Assembly: GCF_015234215.1 (NCBI RefSeq)
Contig: NZ_JADEKP010000002.1
Location: 248,001 to 312,000 of the forward strand
Length of the DNA: 64,000 nucleotides
DNA from: Clostridium chrysemydis
GTDB taxonomy: Bacteria; Bacillota; Clostridia; Clostridiales; Clostridiaceae
Direction: 5' to 3'
The notes under the pieces were generated by a model that made no database searches, had not been told where the DNA came from, and worked only from the letters and a program-made list of their open reading frames with translations. The position numbers and the translations under genes are program-made. Position 1 is the stretch's first letter, and the number at the start of each line of letters is the position of its first letter. Below, in pieces: positions 17,228 through 25,399 of the stretch.

Positions 17228-17729
17228 TTATTTTATCTAAAAATATATTAAAAAATATGAATATAGCTAATTTTATGTGGAATTATAGTATCTAGAGGGT
17301 TAATTTATAAAAAGTAAGATTGTTTATCCTATAACGAACTTTTGGTATAATATTAAACATAAAAATTATTAAGTGGATGTTAAAAATTCGATAAGATAAG
17401 ATTAAATTATATTTATACAGAGTATTATAAAAATTTATTATAGATTTTTTGTAATTTAAATGGTAATATATTAGTTATTAGAAAAAAGAGTTTAGCAAAA
17501 AATAAACACATAATAAATAATTCGTTAACCTGTGGCGGACTAACGCTATCCAATCGACAAAATTCGATAAAAATATTAATAAATCGTTATTTTAAACAGT
17601 TTATTAAATACTAAAAAATTCTCTTAATCATTGTTTTGTGTGATTTTTTGGTGTTTTATAATAATACATTAAATGTTTAGTGATGTGAATATTATTCATC
17701 ACTTTAGGACGAAAGGAGAGGGTAGGTGT
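17228..17729 (+). other. long gene-free region upstream of the OPT transporter
   Basis: About 500 bp without a convincing ORF. It holds a possible -10 (TATAAT at about 17346), two copies of AAAATTCGATAA (about 17386 and 17557), a locally G/C-rich patch around 17523-17560 (TGTGGCGGACTAACGC) and a hairpin AGTGATG/CATCACT (17679-17685 with 17697-17703) just before the ribosome site. It could be a long regulatory leader, but I match it to no known riboswitch. Confidence 0.35.
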
Positions 17730-19652
17730 ATGAAAAAGAAGTTATCTAAGGAAGCTTACGGTGGAGTACACGGAAAAGAGTACGTTCCTTACTTTACTGG
17801 TAAGTCAAAGAAAGGGGTAAATGCACCTGTATTAATTATCGGTATAATCTTAGCTGCTGTATTTGCGGCATCAACAGCTTATTCTGGAATGAAATCAGGG
17901 TTAACTGTTGCAGCTGGTATACCAGGGGCAATAATAGGTTCGGTATTTGTTGGAATATTTGCAAAGAGCAAGGGTATCCTTGGTAAAAATATTACACAAG
18001 GTATGGCAAGTGGAGGAGAATCAATAGCAAGTGGAATGATCTTCGTCTTACCAGCTATTATTCTTATTGGAAGTGACATAACTTTCGTAGAAGGATTAGT
18101 TGTAGGTGTTGGAGGAGTTTTATTTGGTATAGGATGTTTATCACTAGTTTATAACTACTTAATAGTAGAAGAGCACGGTGTTTTAATGTATCCAGAATCA
18201 ATGGCGATTTCAGAAACATTAGTAGCATCAGAAGGAAGCGAAGATTCTATTAAATTTATGGGAATCGGATTTGCTATAAGTGGAATAATTAACGTTTTAA
18301 CAGGATCATTCTTAAACGTAATAAATAACACTATAAACTTCGTAGGAAGCAAGTTTTATAAGTGGAAGTTTTCAACAGAAGTTAACCCACTTTTACTAGG
18401 AATTGGATTCATAGTAGGGCTTGAAGTATCTCTTACAATGTTTGCAGGTTCTTTACTATCAAACTTTGGTATAGCACCATTAATCGGATATTTTACTGAT
18501 ATGGCAGAAAAAACTGCTCATTCTTGGAATGATGCATCAGTATTCATAAACCAAATGGATGTAAACACTATTTCAGGAAGTTATGTTAAATACATAGGTG
18601 CTGGAATGATGCTTTGCGGAGGTATAATAGGAGCTATAAAACTTATACCAACTATCATCGTTTCAATAAGAGAAACTTTAAATGCTAAAAACATAACAGA
18701 AGAAGGCGCTGAAAAAAATAGCGGTTCAATGATAATACTTTTATTAGGTGCTGTTATAGCATTCGTTGCTGGATTTATGATTTCAAATAGCATAGCTATG
18801 GCAATCACAGGTACAGTAGTTACACTGATATTATCATTACTATTTGTTATAGTTGCAGGACGTTTAACTGGTACTATCGGTACTTCAAACCTTCCAGTTT
18901 CAGGTATGACTATAGCTTCACTAGTTATTTTAACTTTAGTGTTCGTTGTTATGGGATGGACTGGAAAAGCTGATAATAAATCATTACTTTTATTTGCAGC
19001 ATTTATGGTAGTTGCAATCTCTGTAGCTGGAGGTTACAGCCAATCTCAAAAAGTTACTTACATCATAGGTGGAAGTAAAAGAGATATGCAAAACTCATTT
19101 ATGTTAGCTAGTATCGTTGGTGTAGTTGTAGTTACAGGAACTATAATGGTTCTTTCAAGCCAACTTGCAGTTACTGGAGCGGATGCACAATTTGCATTGC
19201 CTCAAGCTAACTTAATGGCTACTTTAACTTCTGGTATTATGGAAGGAAACTTACCTTGGCCTATGATTATCGTAGGTGTTGTTATGGCATTAGTTTTATT
19301 CTTATTAAACTTACCAATAATGACAATAGCTATAGGTTTCTACTTACCGATATCAACAACTTCTATAATCTTAGTTGGTGCATTAATCCGTGTTATCGTT
19401 GAAAAAATGTGCAAAGATGAAAAAGAAAAAGAAGTTAAAGTTTCAAATGGAATTAGTTTATCATCAGGACTTGTTGCGGGAGGTTCTATCATAGGACTTA
19501 TCGGAATAGTTCTACAAGTTACAGGAATAATTACTCCTGGAAATCCTACAGGATTCTTAGCAAGTAACGGTATGGCTGCGATACTATTAGTAGTATTATT
19601 TGTAGCGACAATAGTACCTATTATTAAATCTAAGGTGAAGAATAATGGATAA
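17730..19652 (+). CDS. OPT-family oligopeptide/metal-chelate transporter
   Basis: A 640-residue membrane protein of the oligopeptide transporter (OPT/YSL-like) family, with about 15 hydrophobic segments. YVPYFTGKSKKGVNAPVLIIGIILAAVFAASTAYSGMKSGLTVAAGIPGAIIG is the typical OPT start, and LNLPIMTIAIGFYLPISTTSIILVGALIR the typical C-terminal block. OPT proteins import peptides or metal-ligand complexes with protons. An upstream frame adds 19 residues, but the ATG at 17730 behind GAAAGGAGAGGGTAGGTGT is the clear start. It overlaps the following PqqD-like gene by 8 bp, so the two are translationally coupled. Confidence 0.92.
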   Translation: MKKKLSKEAYGGVHGKEYVPYFTGKSKKGVNAPVLIIGIILAAVFAASTAYSGMKSGLTVAAGIPGAIIGSVFVGIFAKSKGILGKNITQGMASGGESIASGMIFVLPAIILIGSDITFVEGLVVGVGGVLFGIGCLSLVYNYLIVEEHGVLMYPESMAISETLVASEGSEDSIKFMGIGFAISGIINVLTGSFLNVINNTINFVGSKFYKWKFSTEVNPLLLGIGFIVGLEVSLTMFAGSLLSNFGIAPLIGYFTDMAEKTAHSWNDASVFINQMDVNTISGSYVKYIGAGMMLCGGIIGAIKLIPTIIVSIRETLNAKNITEEGAEKNSGSMIILLLGAVIAFVAGFMISNSIAMAITGTVVTLILSLLFVIVAGRLTGTIGTSNLPVSGMTIASLVILTLVFVVMGWTGKADNKSLLLFAAFMVVAISVAGGYSQSQKVTYIIGGSKRDMQNSFMLASIVGVVVVTGTIMVLSSQLAVTGADAQFALPQANLMATLTSGIMEGNLPWPMIIVGVVMALVLFLLNLPIMTIAIGFYLPISTTSIILVGALIRVIVEKMCKDEKEKEVKVSNGISLSSGLVAGGSIIGLIGIVLQVTGIITPGNPTGFLASNGMAAILLVVLFVATIVPIIKSKVKNNG

Positions 19653-19986
19653 TGATGAACTTTTAGATATGCGATTTAAAATTTCACCTAAAATAGAATT
19701 TGAAGTTGATGAAAACGGGATAGTAACTATTTTAGAGATTCAAGACCACAAGATCCAAAAATTCTTTAGGAAATTAAAATTTAAGATTCCTAAATACAAA
19801 AAGACAAAGCTAGATGACTTTGGAAGTACAGTGTTTTTAGAACTTAACAAAAACAAAACTGTAAGAGAAGTAGGAGAAGCTTTAGAACTTAAGTTTGGAG
19901 AAAAGGTTCACCCTCTATACGAAAGGTTATTAGTTTTCATAAATCACATATATCTAAATCTTAACTATATAGAAAAATTAAGTTAA
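19645..19986 (+). CDS. PqqD-like (RiPP-recognition fold) protein coupled to OPT transporter
   Basis: A 113-residue protein whose C-terminal 60 residues (FGSTVFLELNKNKTVREVGEALELKFGEKVHPLYERLLVFINHIY) match the PqqD winged-helix fold, the peptide-binding element of RiPP biosynthesis. Residues 1-50 add two beta strands and a basic linker. It starts inside the OPT gene (8-bp overlap), an unusually tight link. No radical-SAM enzyme, protease or precursor peptide is nearby, so classic RiPP maturation is not supported here. It may instead bind the transporter or its peptide cargo. The family call is good; the role is unknown. Confidence 0.8.
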   Translation: MDNDELLDMRFKISPKIEFEVDENGIVTILEIQDHKIQKFFRKLKFKIPKYKKTKLDDFGSTVFLELNKNKTVREVGEALELKFGEKVHPLYERLLVFINHIYLNLNYIEKLS

Positions 19987-19991
19987 GAAAC

Positions 19992-20034
19992 TAAAGTGTA
20001 AAAGAACAAAATCAGTTCTTTTACACTTTTTTAA
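19992..20034 (+). terminator. terminator after the OPT-PqqD pair
   Basis: AAAGTGTAAAAGAAC and GTTCTTTTACACTTT form a 15-bp perfect stem followed by TTTT. Confidence 0.92.
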
Positions 20035-20140
20035 TGTACAGGAATTTATAAAATTATAGTTATAATAGATTTGAATTTTAGTATTGAATTAAGGAGTTTC
20101 AAATTTTAAAAGAGCGTTTATTAGATATTTTATTTTTATC

Positions 20141-20376
20141 TGGTATAATATAGTTATATAGAAGTAAGAAGGAAAGGGCAGGTTTAGAAGAGAAAGCGAT
20201 GAGAATATAATTTACTTTTTAGATTTTAGTATTATAAATTTTTTAAGAGCCTATTTATATAGGTTTATTTGTAATGCTTAGACTTCGGAGAGTAAATTAT
20301 TTCTTTACTTTTATTTAGCTTGCCTAAAATAAGTCTCTCCATTTGTCTAAGTGCATCTAAGGAGGGACTATTTTTT
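20141..20376 (+). promoter_or_regulatory. ABC-F leader: promoter, tiny uORF and attenuator
   Basis: An extended -10 promoter (TGGTATAAT, 20141-20149) starts a leader of about 220 nt. A three-codon ORF (ATG-AGA-ATA-stop, 20199-20210) may be a leader peptide. Segment A (ATGCTTAGAC...GGAGAG, 20274-20292) pairs with B (CTCTCC...GTCTAAG, 20335-20351). B (AAGTCTCTCC, 20331-20340) can instead pair with C (GGAGGGACT, 20361-20369), which is followed by T6. B:C is therefore both a terminator and a lid on the ribosome site; A:B is the antiterminator. This resembles ribosome-stalling attenuators of resistance ABC-F genes. Confidence 0.75.
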
Positions 20377-21969
20377 ATGGAATTAATTAAGATAGATAAA
20401 TTAAAAAAATATTATAAAGACAGGTTAGTTTTAGATATAGAAAAGTTTTCTATGTTTGAAAATGAAAAGATTGGTTTAGTAGGAGAAAATGGTTCGGGAA
20501 AGACTACTCTTATAAAAATTTTAATAGAAGAAGTAGAAAAAGACTTTGGGAAGGTATTTTTAACTGATAGCTACTCATATATAACTCAAGATGAAGGTAA
20601 TATTAATTTTAAAAATAACCTATCAGGTGGAGAAAAAGTGAAATTTAGAATAAAAGAAGCTCTAAAAGATAAAAAGAAGTTAATTATTGCAGACGAACCT
20701 ACAGCAAATCTTGATAGAAAAAGTATTGAATCTTTAGAAAGCCGTTTTAAAGAATTTAAATGTGCCATACTTTTAGTTTCCCACGATAGGGAGTTTTTAA
20801 ATTCAATTTGCACTAAAATAATAGAAATTAATTCTTCAAAACTTAAAGTATATGAGGGAAACTATGACACCTATTTAAGATTAAAAGATGAGGAAAATAA
20901 AAATAAAGAAAGAAAATACGATTCTTTTATAAAAGAAAAAAACAGATTAGAAAAGGTTAGGGTTAAAAAGACAGAAAAAAGTGATAGCATAAGAAAAACT
21001 CCGAAAAGGATGGGAAACTCAGAAGCAAGGCTTCACAAGATGGGAGGGCAAAGAGGTAAAAAGAACTTAGATCAAAATGCTAAAGCTATCCAAAGCAGAA
21101 TAGAAAAGCTTGAAAAAGTAGAAAAGCCAAAAGAAGATAAAGAAATTAAAATTAATATAAGAGAAGGCTTAGAGATAGTTAGTAAAAACCTAATAGATAT
21201 AAATAATTTAAATATAGAATTTAAAGATAAAGTTATTTTAAAAGGTGCTTCCTTTAAAATAAAAAAATCTAAAAAGATAGCATTACTTGGAGAAAACGGA
21301 GAGGGTAAAACAACTTTAATAAAAGAAATATTAAAAGGAAGAAATAAAAATATCAAAATCAATCCTAAAGTTAAAATAGGTTATTTTGATCAAGATAGAA
21401 AAATTTTAAAAGAAGATAAGACTATTTTAGAAAATATCATAGAAACATCATCTTTTGACCAAACATTTATAAGGACAAATTTAAATCTTTTTGGCTTTAA
21501 AAGAGAGGATATAATAAAGCCTATTAAGGTTTTAAGCGGCGGAGAAAAGGTGAAGATAGCTCTTTTAAAAATAATACTAGAAGATAATAACTTTTTAGTT
21601 TTAGATGAACCTGCAAACTATTTAGATATAAAAGCACTTAGCGCTCTTGAAAAAGCTTTAAAAAGTTCAAATAAAACTATGCTTATAGTTTCTCACGATA
21701 GAACTTTTATAAATAATTTATGTGATTATTTTTTAGAAATTAAAGATAAAGAAATTATATCTTTTAATGGAAACTTAGAAGAGTTTTTAGAAAGTAAAAA
21801 TAAAAAGCCTAAAGAAGATATCAAGTTAAAAGAAGAAATAATGGTTTTAGAAAATAAAATTTCAAAAGTTATCTCTTTTATATCTATAGAGAAAGATATT
21901 AAAAAAAGGGTAAAATATGAAAAAGAGTATGACTATCTCTTAAAAGAACTGAAAAAATTAAGAGGATAA
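20377..21969 (+). CDS. ABC-F ribosome-protection ATPase (antibiotic-resistance type)
   Basis: A 530-residue soluble protein with two ATPase domains and no membrane segment. Domain 1 has Walker A GENGSGKTT, signature LSGGEKVKFR and Walker B LIIADEPTANLD; domain 2 has GENGEGKTT, LSGGEKVKIALLK and FLVLDEPANYLD. The basic, charged linker between them (about residues 165-250, with RKTPKRMGNSEARLHKMGGQRGKK) is the P-site-tRNA interaction motif region. Such proteins bind the ribosomal E site and displace antibiotics such as lincosamides, streptogramin A and pleuromutilins. Clostridial chromosomal members of this kind (CplR/VmlR-like) confer intrinsic resistance; assignment to one is tentative. A TTG upstream would add 19 residues but lies inside the attenuator; ATG 20377 behind AAGGAGGGAC is preferred. 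Confidence 0.88.
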   Translation: MELIKIDKLKKYYKDRLVLDIEKFSMFENEKIGLVGENGSGKTTLIKILIEEVEKDFGKVFLTDSYSYITQDEGNINFKNNLSGGEKVKFRIKEALKDKKKLIIADEPTANLDRKSIESLESRFKEFKCAILLVSHDREFLNSICTKIIEINSSKLKVYEGNYDTYLRLKDEENKNKERKYDSFIKEKNRLEKVRVKKTEKSDSIRKTPKRMGNSEARLHKMGGQRGKKNLDQNAKAIQSRIEKLEKVEKPKEDKEIKINIREGLEIVSKNLIDINNLNIEFKDKVILKGASFKIKKSKKIALLGENGEGKTTLIKEILKGRNKNIKINPKVKIGYFDQDRKILKEDKTILENIIETSSFDQTFIRTNLNLFGFKREDIIKPIKVLSGGEKVKIALLKIILEDNNFLVLDEPANYLDIKALSALEKALKSSNKTMLIVSHDRTFINNLCDYFLEIKDKEIISFNGNLEEFLESKNKKPKEDIKLKEEIMVLENKISKVISFISIEKDIKKRVKYEKEYDYLLKELKKLRG

Positions 21970-21970
21970 G

Positions 21971-22018
21971 AAAAAAGGACTTAAGAATTAAACTTAAGTC
22001 CTTTTACTATTTTTAAAT
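21971..22018 (+). terminator. terminator after the ABC-F gene
   Basis: AAAAAAGGACTTAAG and CTTAAGTCCTTTT form a perfect stem with an AT loop and T tail. Confidence 0.88.
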
Positions 22019-22090
22019 CTTAGATTTTAGAAAATATAATCTTTTGATGTTATAATTAAAAAATAATAAAAGTTAAGGAAGTGTTTGTTT

Positions 22091-22930
22091 TTGAAGATAA
22101 AAATAACTACTTTAATTGAAAATAAAGAAGATAATTATAATAAATTAAAAAATGAGCATGGATTATCACTTCTTATTGAGGCATATGGAGAAAAAATATT
22201 ATTCGACACAGGAAAGTCAGGAGACTTTTTAGATAACGCTAAAGACTTGAATGTAGACCTTGAAAATTTAGGTTATGTTATATTAAGCCACGGGCATTAT
22301 GACCATAGCGGAGGTTTTAAAAGATTAGCTAAGAGTATTGATAAAAAAACTAATTTATTAGTTTCAGAAGAATTCTTCTTTAAAAAATATAAAAAGTTAG
22401 ATTACGGTTTTAAGTTTAATGGTAATTCTTTTGATAGAGATTTTATTTTTGAGAATAATATAAATATAGAATTTATAAAAGAAGATTTTAATAAAATAAG
22501 TGATAAGATATATTTGTTTAAAAACTTTAAAGTCCTTAATGACTTTGAAAAGATTGAAGATTGCTTTTACTTAAAAAAGGATAATAACTTTATAAGAGAT
22601 GATTTTAAAGATGAGGTAGCACTTGGAATAGATACAGATAAGGGGATTATCTTAGTCTTAGGTTGCGCTCATATTGGGATTGTAAACATAATTGAATCTG
22701 TAAAAAGGAAAACTAATAAAGAGATTTTTGCAGTATTTGGGGGAAGTCATTTAGTAAATGCTTCAAGAGTTCAAATTTTAGAAACAATAAAATACTTAAA
22801 AGATAAAAATATAAAAATATTAAGATTATCTCACTGCACGGGAGATAAAGTCTGTAGTGAATTTATAAGAGAATTTAAAGATAGATTTAAATATAATAAA
22901 ACAGGAGATATAAATGACGATTTGGTTTGA
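22091..22930 (+). CDS. metallo-beta-lactamase-fold hydrolase
   Basis: A protein of about 279 residues with the MBL fold. LSHGHYDHSGG is the HxHxDH metal motif, GCAHIGIVNII supplies the next metal His, and LRLSHCTG the last. FDTGKSGDFLDNA is the preceding beta-strand motif. The set fits the subfamily that includes 7,8-dihydropterin-6-methyl-4-(beta-D-ribofuranosyl)aminobenzene-5'-phosphate synthase-like and other small-molecule hydrolases; substrate unknown. TTG starts exist at 22085 and 22091; the second lies nine bases after AAGGAAG and is preferred. The gene overlaps the next (Mga-like regulator) by 17 bp, so the two are coupled. Confidence 0.82.
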   Translation: MKIKITTLIENKEDNYNKLKNEHGLSLLIEAYGEKILFDTGKSGDFLDNAKDLNVDLENLGYVILSHGHYDHSGGFKRLAKSIDKKTNLLVSEEFFFKKYKKLDYGFKFNGNSFDRDFIFENNINIEFIKEDFNKISDKIYLFKNFKVLNDFEKIEDCFYLKKDNNFIRDDFKDEVALGIDTDKGIILVLGCAHIGIVNIIESVKRKTNKEIFAVFGGSHLVNASRVQILETIKYLKDKNIKILRLSHCTGDKVCSEFIREFKDRFKYNKTGDINDDLV

Positions 22931-24395
22931 TAATGGTGAAAATACAGAAATAGAGATATTAGAAACATTAGATAATACTTTAGAGTTATTATCTTTGTCT
23001 GATATTTGTTTGAAAACTGGAAAATCAAAAAATACTATAAAAAAATATTTATTTAATTTAATTAATAGATTAGAGAAAAATTATTCTAATGAAGAAATTT
23101 ATATAAAATTTAATAAGAAAAAGATAGAATATTTTAAAAGTGACTCGTTTAATATTCAAATTATATATAATCAAATAATTACTGAATCCTCTGCATTTAA
23201 AATGATAGATGGTTTGTTTTTTGAAGATCTACCAAGGATAGAAAAATTTTCAGAAGATAATTTTATAAGTGTATCCTCCACTAAAAGAAAAATAACTAAG
23301 TTAAAAAGGATTTATGGTAAATGCAATATAAAATACAAACCTCACAGTAGAATTTTAGTAGGAGAAGAAATAAACGTAAGATATTTTTTCTTTAGTTTTT
23401 ATTGGAGTATCTTTAGAGGTAGCTTTTGGCCTTTTAAAAACTTCAATAAAGAAAAACTTTTAGACTCAGTAAAAATACTAAAAGAAAGATTAGATATAAA
23501 TTTTTCACATATAACAAAAGAGCAATTTATTTATCTTTATGCTATTGCATCAACTAGAATAAGTAAAGGGCATACCTTAAAATTAGAAGATGATTTAAAA
23601 AACACTCTAAAAAATTATAAAAATTTTGAAGTCTATACTGATGCTATAAAAGAAGTTTGTAAGTTAAATAACGATGAGTTTAATCAAGATGAGATTATAA
23701 TGCTATCTATAAATCTTTTACTTATCCCAGGGATAAAAGAAGATTTTAAGGAGTGGGAAAACATAGAAAAGTTTCATAAAGAAAATGAAACAAGAATCTT
23801 TAAAGCAACAGAGTTTTGGGTAGAGACTTTCCAAAGAAAGTTTAACTACACCTTTACAAAAGAAGACTTAAAGGAATTATATAAGTATTTAATAATATAT
23901 CATTCTAGTGCTTTATTTTATAAAGATAACTTCAAACTATTAAATTTTTATTCTTATAAGGATGAATTAAAAGAAAGGTTTCCAAAATTCAATAAAGTGT
24001 TTTTAGAGTTTTTAAAGGAACTAAGTGAGGGAGAATTTAATTATATATTTGATAGCAAAGAATTTTTAATGAGAAGGTATGCACTTTTGTGCGACAGATA
24101 TTTAGATGTTAGAAAATACGAAGAAACTATCAAAATTTCAGTGGTTATGGATAGTAGCATAATGTATAACAAAATAATAGAAAATAAAATAAATGATTAT
24201 CTTAAAGAAAAGTATCTTTTAGAATTCGTAGATGATAATAAAGACTACGATATATTAGTTACAAATATCATAAAAGAAGATGTAGATAAAGAGAAAGTTT
24301 TATATATAAGATCATTTTTAAATGAGAGAGATATGGAATCAGTTCAAAGGAAAATTCAAAAAGTTAAATATAAAAAATCAATTTTTAACCCTTAA
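22914..24395 (+). CDS. Mga/AtxA-like helix-turn-helix regulator
   Basis: A 493-residue cytoplasmic protein. Two N-terminal helix-turn-helix regions are visible: LSLSDICLKTGKSKNTIKKYLFNLINRL (about residues 27-55) and ISVSSTKRKITKLKRIYGK (about 118-137), the layout of Mga-type regulators. The long helical middle (KEQFIYLYAIASTRISKGH...) resembles the PRD-like domains of AtxA/Mga. The C-terminal segment (YDILVTNIIKE, then VLYIRSFLNERDM) looks like the EIIB-like domain of such proteins. It may thus be controlled by PTS phosphorylation, which is inference. It starts inside the MBL-fold gene with site CAGGAGAT. Its targets may include that gene. Confidence 0.72.
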   Translation: MTIWFDNGENTEIEILETLDNTLELLSLSDICLKTGKSKNTIKKYLFNLINRLEKNYSNEEIYIKFNKKKIEYFKSDSFNIQIIYNQIITESSAFKMIDGLFFEDLPRIEKFSEDNFISVSSTKRKITKLKRIYGKCNIKYKPHSRILVGEEINVRYFFFSFYWSIFRGSFWPFKNFNKEKLLDSVKILKERLDINFSHITKEQFIYLYAIASTRISKGHTLKLEDDLKNTLKNYKNFEVYTDAIKEVCKLNNDEFNQDEIIMLSINLLLIPGIKEDFKEWENIEKFHKENETRIFKATEFWVETFQRKFNYTFTKEDLKELYKYLIIYHSSALFYKDNFKLLNFYSYKDELKERFPKFNKVFLEFLKELSEGEFNYIFDSKEFLMRRYALLCDRYLDVRKYEETIKISVVMDSSIMYNKIIENKINDYLKEKYLLEFVDDNKDYDILVTNIIKEDVDKEKVLYIRSFLNERDMESVQRKIQKVKYKKSIFNP

Positions 24396-24820
24396 AGAGT
24401 TATTAATTGAGCCCACAAAACTCTAATTTTTTTGTAGAATATTAATGTAACGAACGTTCTTACAAAGGTATGTTAAATATAATAATTCGCAGATGATAAA
24501 AGAAATAAAACGGTACATATGTAAATAAATTTTAAAAACTATAAAAGTAAATCTAGCTTAGTATTTATAAATCTAATCTTTTATAGATAACTATATTAGG
24601 GCTTTAGTTATTGTAATATAAAATTTTAGGTTTAATTAAAACATGTTTTGGATAGTGGTATGTTTTAATATAGTATTTTATCGAAAAAACAAATGCCATT
24701 AAAGAAAAGTTAAGGATTTATTTTTTAAAGGGCTAGTTTAAATAAAATATATTTACGTTTAAGTTAACTCCGATTAAGTAAACTAAACCTCACAGATTTT
24801 GTGAGGTTTAGTTTTTTTTA
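24396..24820 (+). other. gene-free region with a possible small RNA
   Basis: No ORF with a ribosome site is visible. A weak hairpin AGAGTT/AACTCT with T7 (24396-24431) probably ends the regulator mRNA. A TTGGAT (24648)/TATAGT (24669) pair could be a promoter, though its spacer is only 15 bp, and a strong terminator lies at 24780-24819 with no gene in between. An RNA of roughly 140 nt is possible but unproven. Confidence 0.35.
24780..24819 (+). terminator. orphan strong terminator
   Basis: AAACTAAACCTCACA and TGTGAGGTTTAGTTT form a stem of about 15 bp with a T8 tail. The nearest upstream gene ended about 385 bp earlier, so it terminates either read-through or a non-coding RNA. Confidence 0.88.
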
Positions 24821-24865
24821 TTTGTACATAGATATAAGACTTTGCATATTATATCTATGTACAAA
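24821..24865 (+). promoter_or_regulatory. 17-bp perfect inverted repeat containing a sigma-K-like promoter
   Basis: TTTGTACATAGATATAA (24821-24837) is perfectly repeated in inverse at 24849-24865, with 11 bp between. Inside it, AC (24826-24827), 17 bp, then CATATTATA (24845-24853) matches the sigma-K consensus AC-N16/17-CATANNNTA. It lies 20 bp before the SPOCS-like gene. The repeat could be an operator or 5'-UTR hairpin. The outer TTTGTACA arms also occur at 9171-9195. Confidence 0.55.
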
Positions 24866-24884
24866 GATATAAAAAGGTAAAAAT

Positions 24885-25382
24885 ATGAAAGTTAAACTTA
24901 GAAAATTTATATTTAATAGAAAAGATTTTGAAGATGAAATATACTGCAATCAGTTTAATATATATAAAACTATAAAGTTTAAAGATAAATGTTTAAACAT
25001 TTCTAATAACAGATGTAGAGTAAAAGAAAAGGTTAAAATGAATTTAAACAAATTAGAAGGAATTGTAGAAAATTTTTCTATAAATAGTTTTAAAGTAATA
25101 GATTCTTTAAAAGAAGGAAGAGAAGAACTTCTTTTGATAGGAGAAATAAATCTATTGGTTGTAGCTGAATATAAGTTTTCAAATAATAAAAGATTTGTAA
25201 TTAAAAAAATCTCTATGCCGTTTACTGAAAAAATAAATATACCAAAAGATATATGTAATTTAAGTACTATTAATTTAGAATATGATATAACAGATTTAAG
25301 TTTAGTTAAATTATGTGAGAATAAAGCTTTAGTAAGTATTACGTCCTTAATTAAATATAGAGATTTATATATTTTAGATTAA
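24885..25382 (+). CDS. SPOCS-like (DUF3794-type) protein, putative spore component
   Basis: A 165-residue protein with no signal peptide or membrane segment. The segment LLLIGEINLLVVAEYKFSNNKRFVIKKISMPFTEKINIP (about residues 85-125) has the pattern of the SPOCS domain: a Gly after a hydrophobic strand, then a Tyr-containing strand and a ...PF...I.IP turn. This domain occurs in the spore-coat anchoring protein SipL of Clostridioides difficile and in other spore proteins. A sigma-K-like promoter lies directly upstream and a DUF11 protein gene 17 bp downstream. I infer a mother-cell, spore-surface protein. The family call is by pattern only and needs a profile search. Confidence 0.55.
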   Translation: MKVKLRKFIFNRKDFEDEIYCNQFNIYKTIKFKDKCLNISNNRCRVKEKVKMNLNKLEGIVENFSINSFKVIDSLKEGREELLLIGEINLLVVAEYKFSNNKRFVIKKISMPFTEKINIPKDICNLSTINLEYDITDLSLVKLCENKALVSITSLIKYRDLYILD

Positions 25383-25399
25383 ACTTAAAAGGTGGTTAA

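Noticed and set aside
17523-17560. G/C-rich patch as a known riboswitch
   Set aside because: Only a five-base pair stem can be drawn and no known aptamer core (T-box, SAM, TPP, cobalamin, THF, c-di-GMP) is recognisable.
20320-20376. 19-residue N-terminal extension of the ABC-F protein from TTG 20320
   Set aside because: It lies within the attenuator stems and lacks a ribosome site, while ATG 20377 has AAGGAGGGAC and matches the usual ABC-F start.
24821-24865. 17-bp inverted repeat as transposon end or attachment site
   Set aside because: No transposase or integrase, no target duplication and no partner copy at a sensible distance; position before a gene favours a regulatory role.
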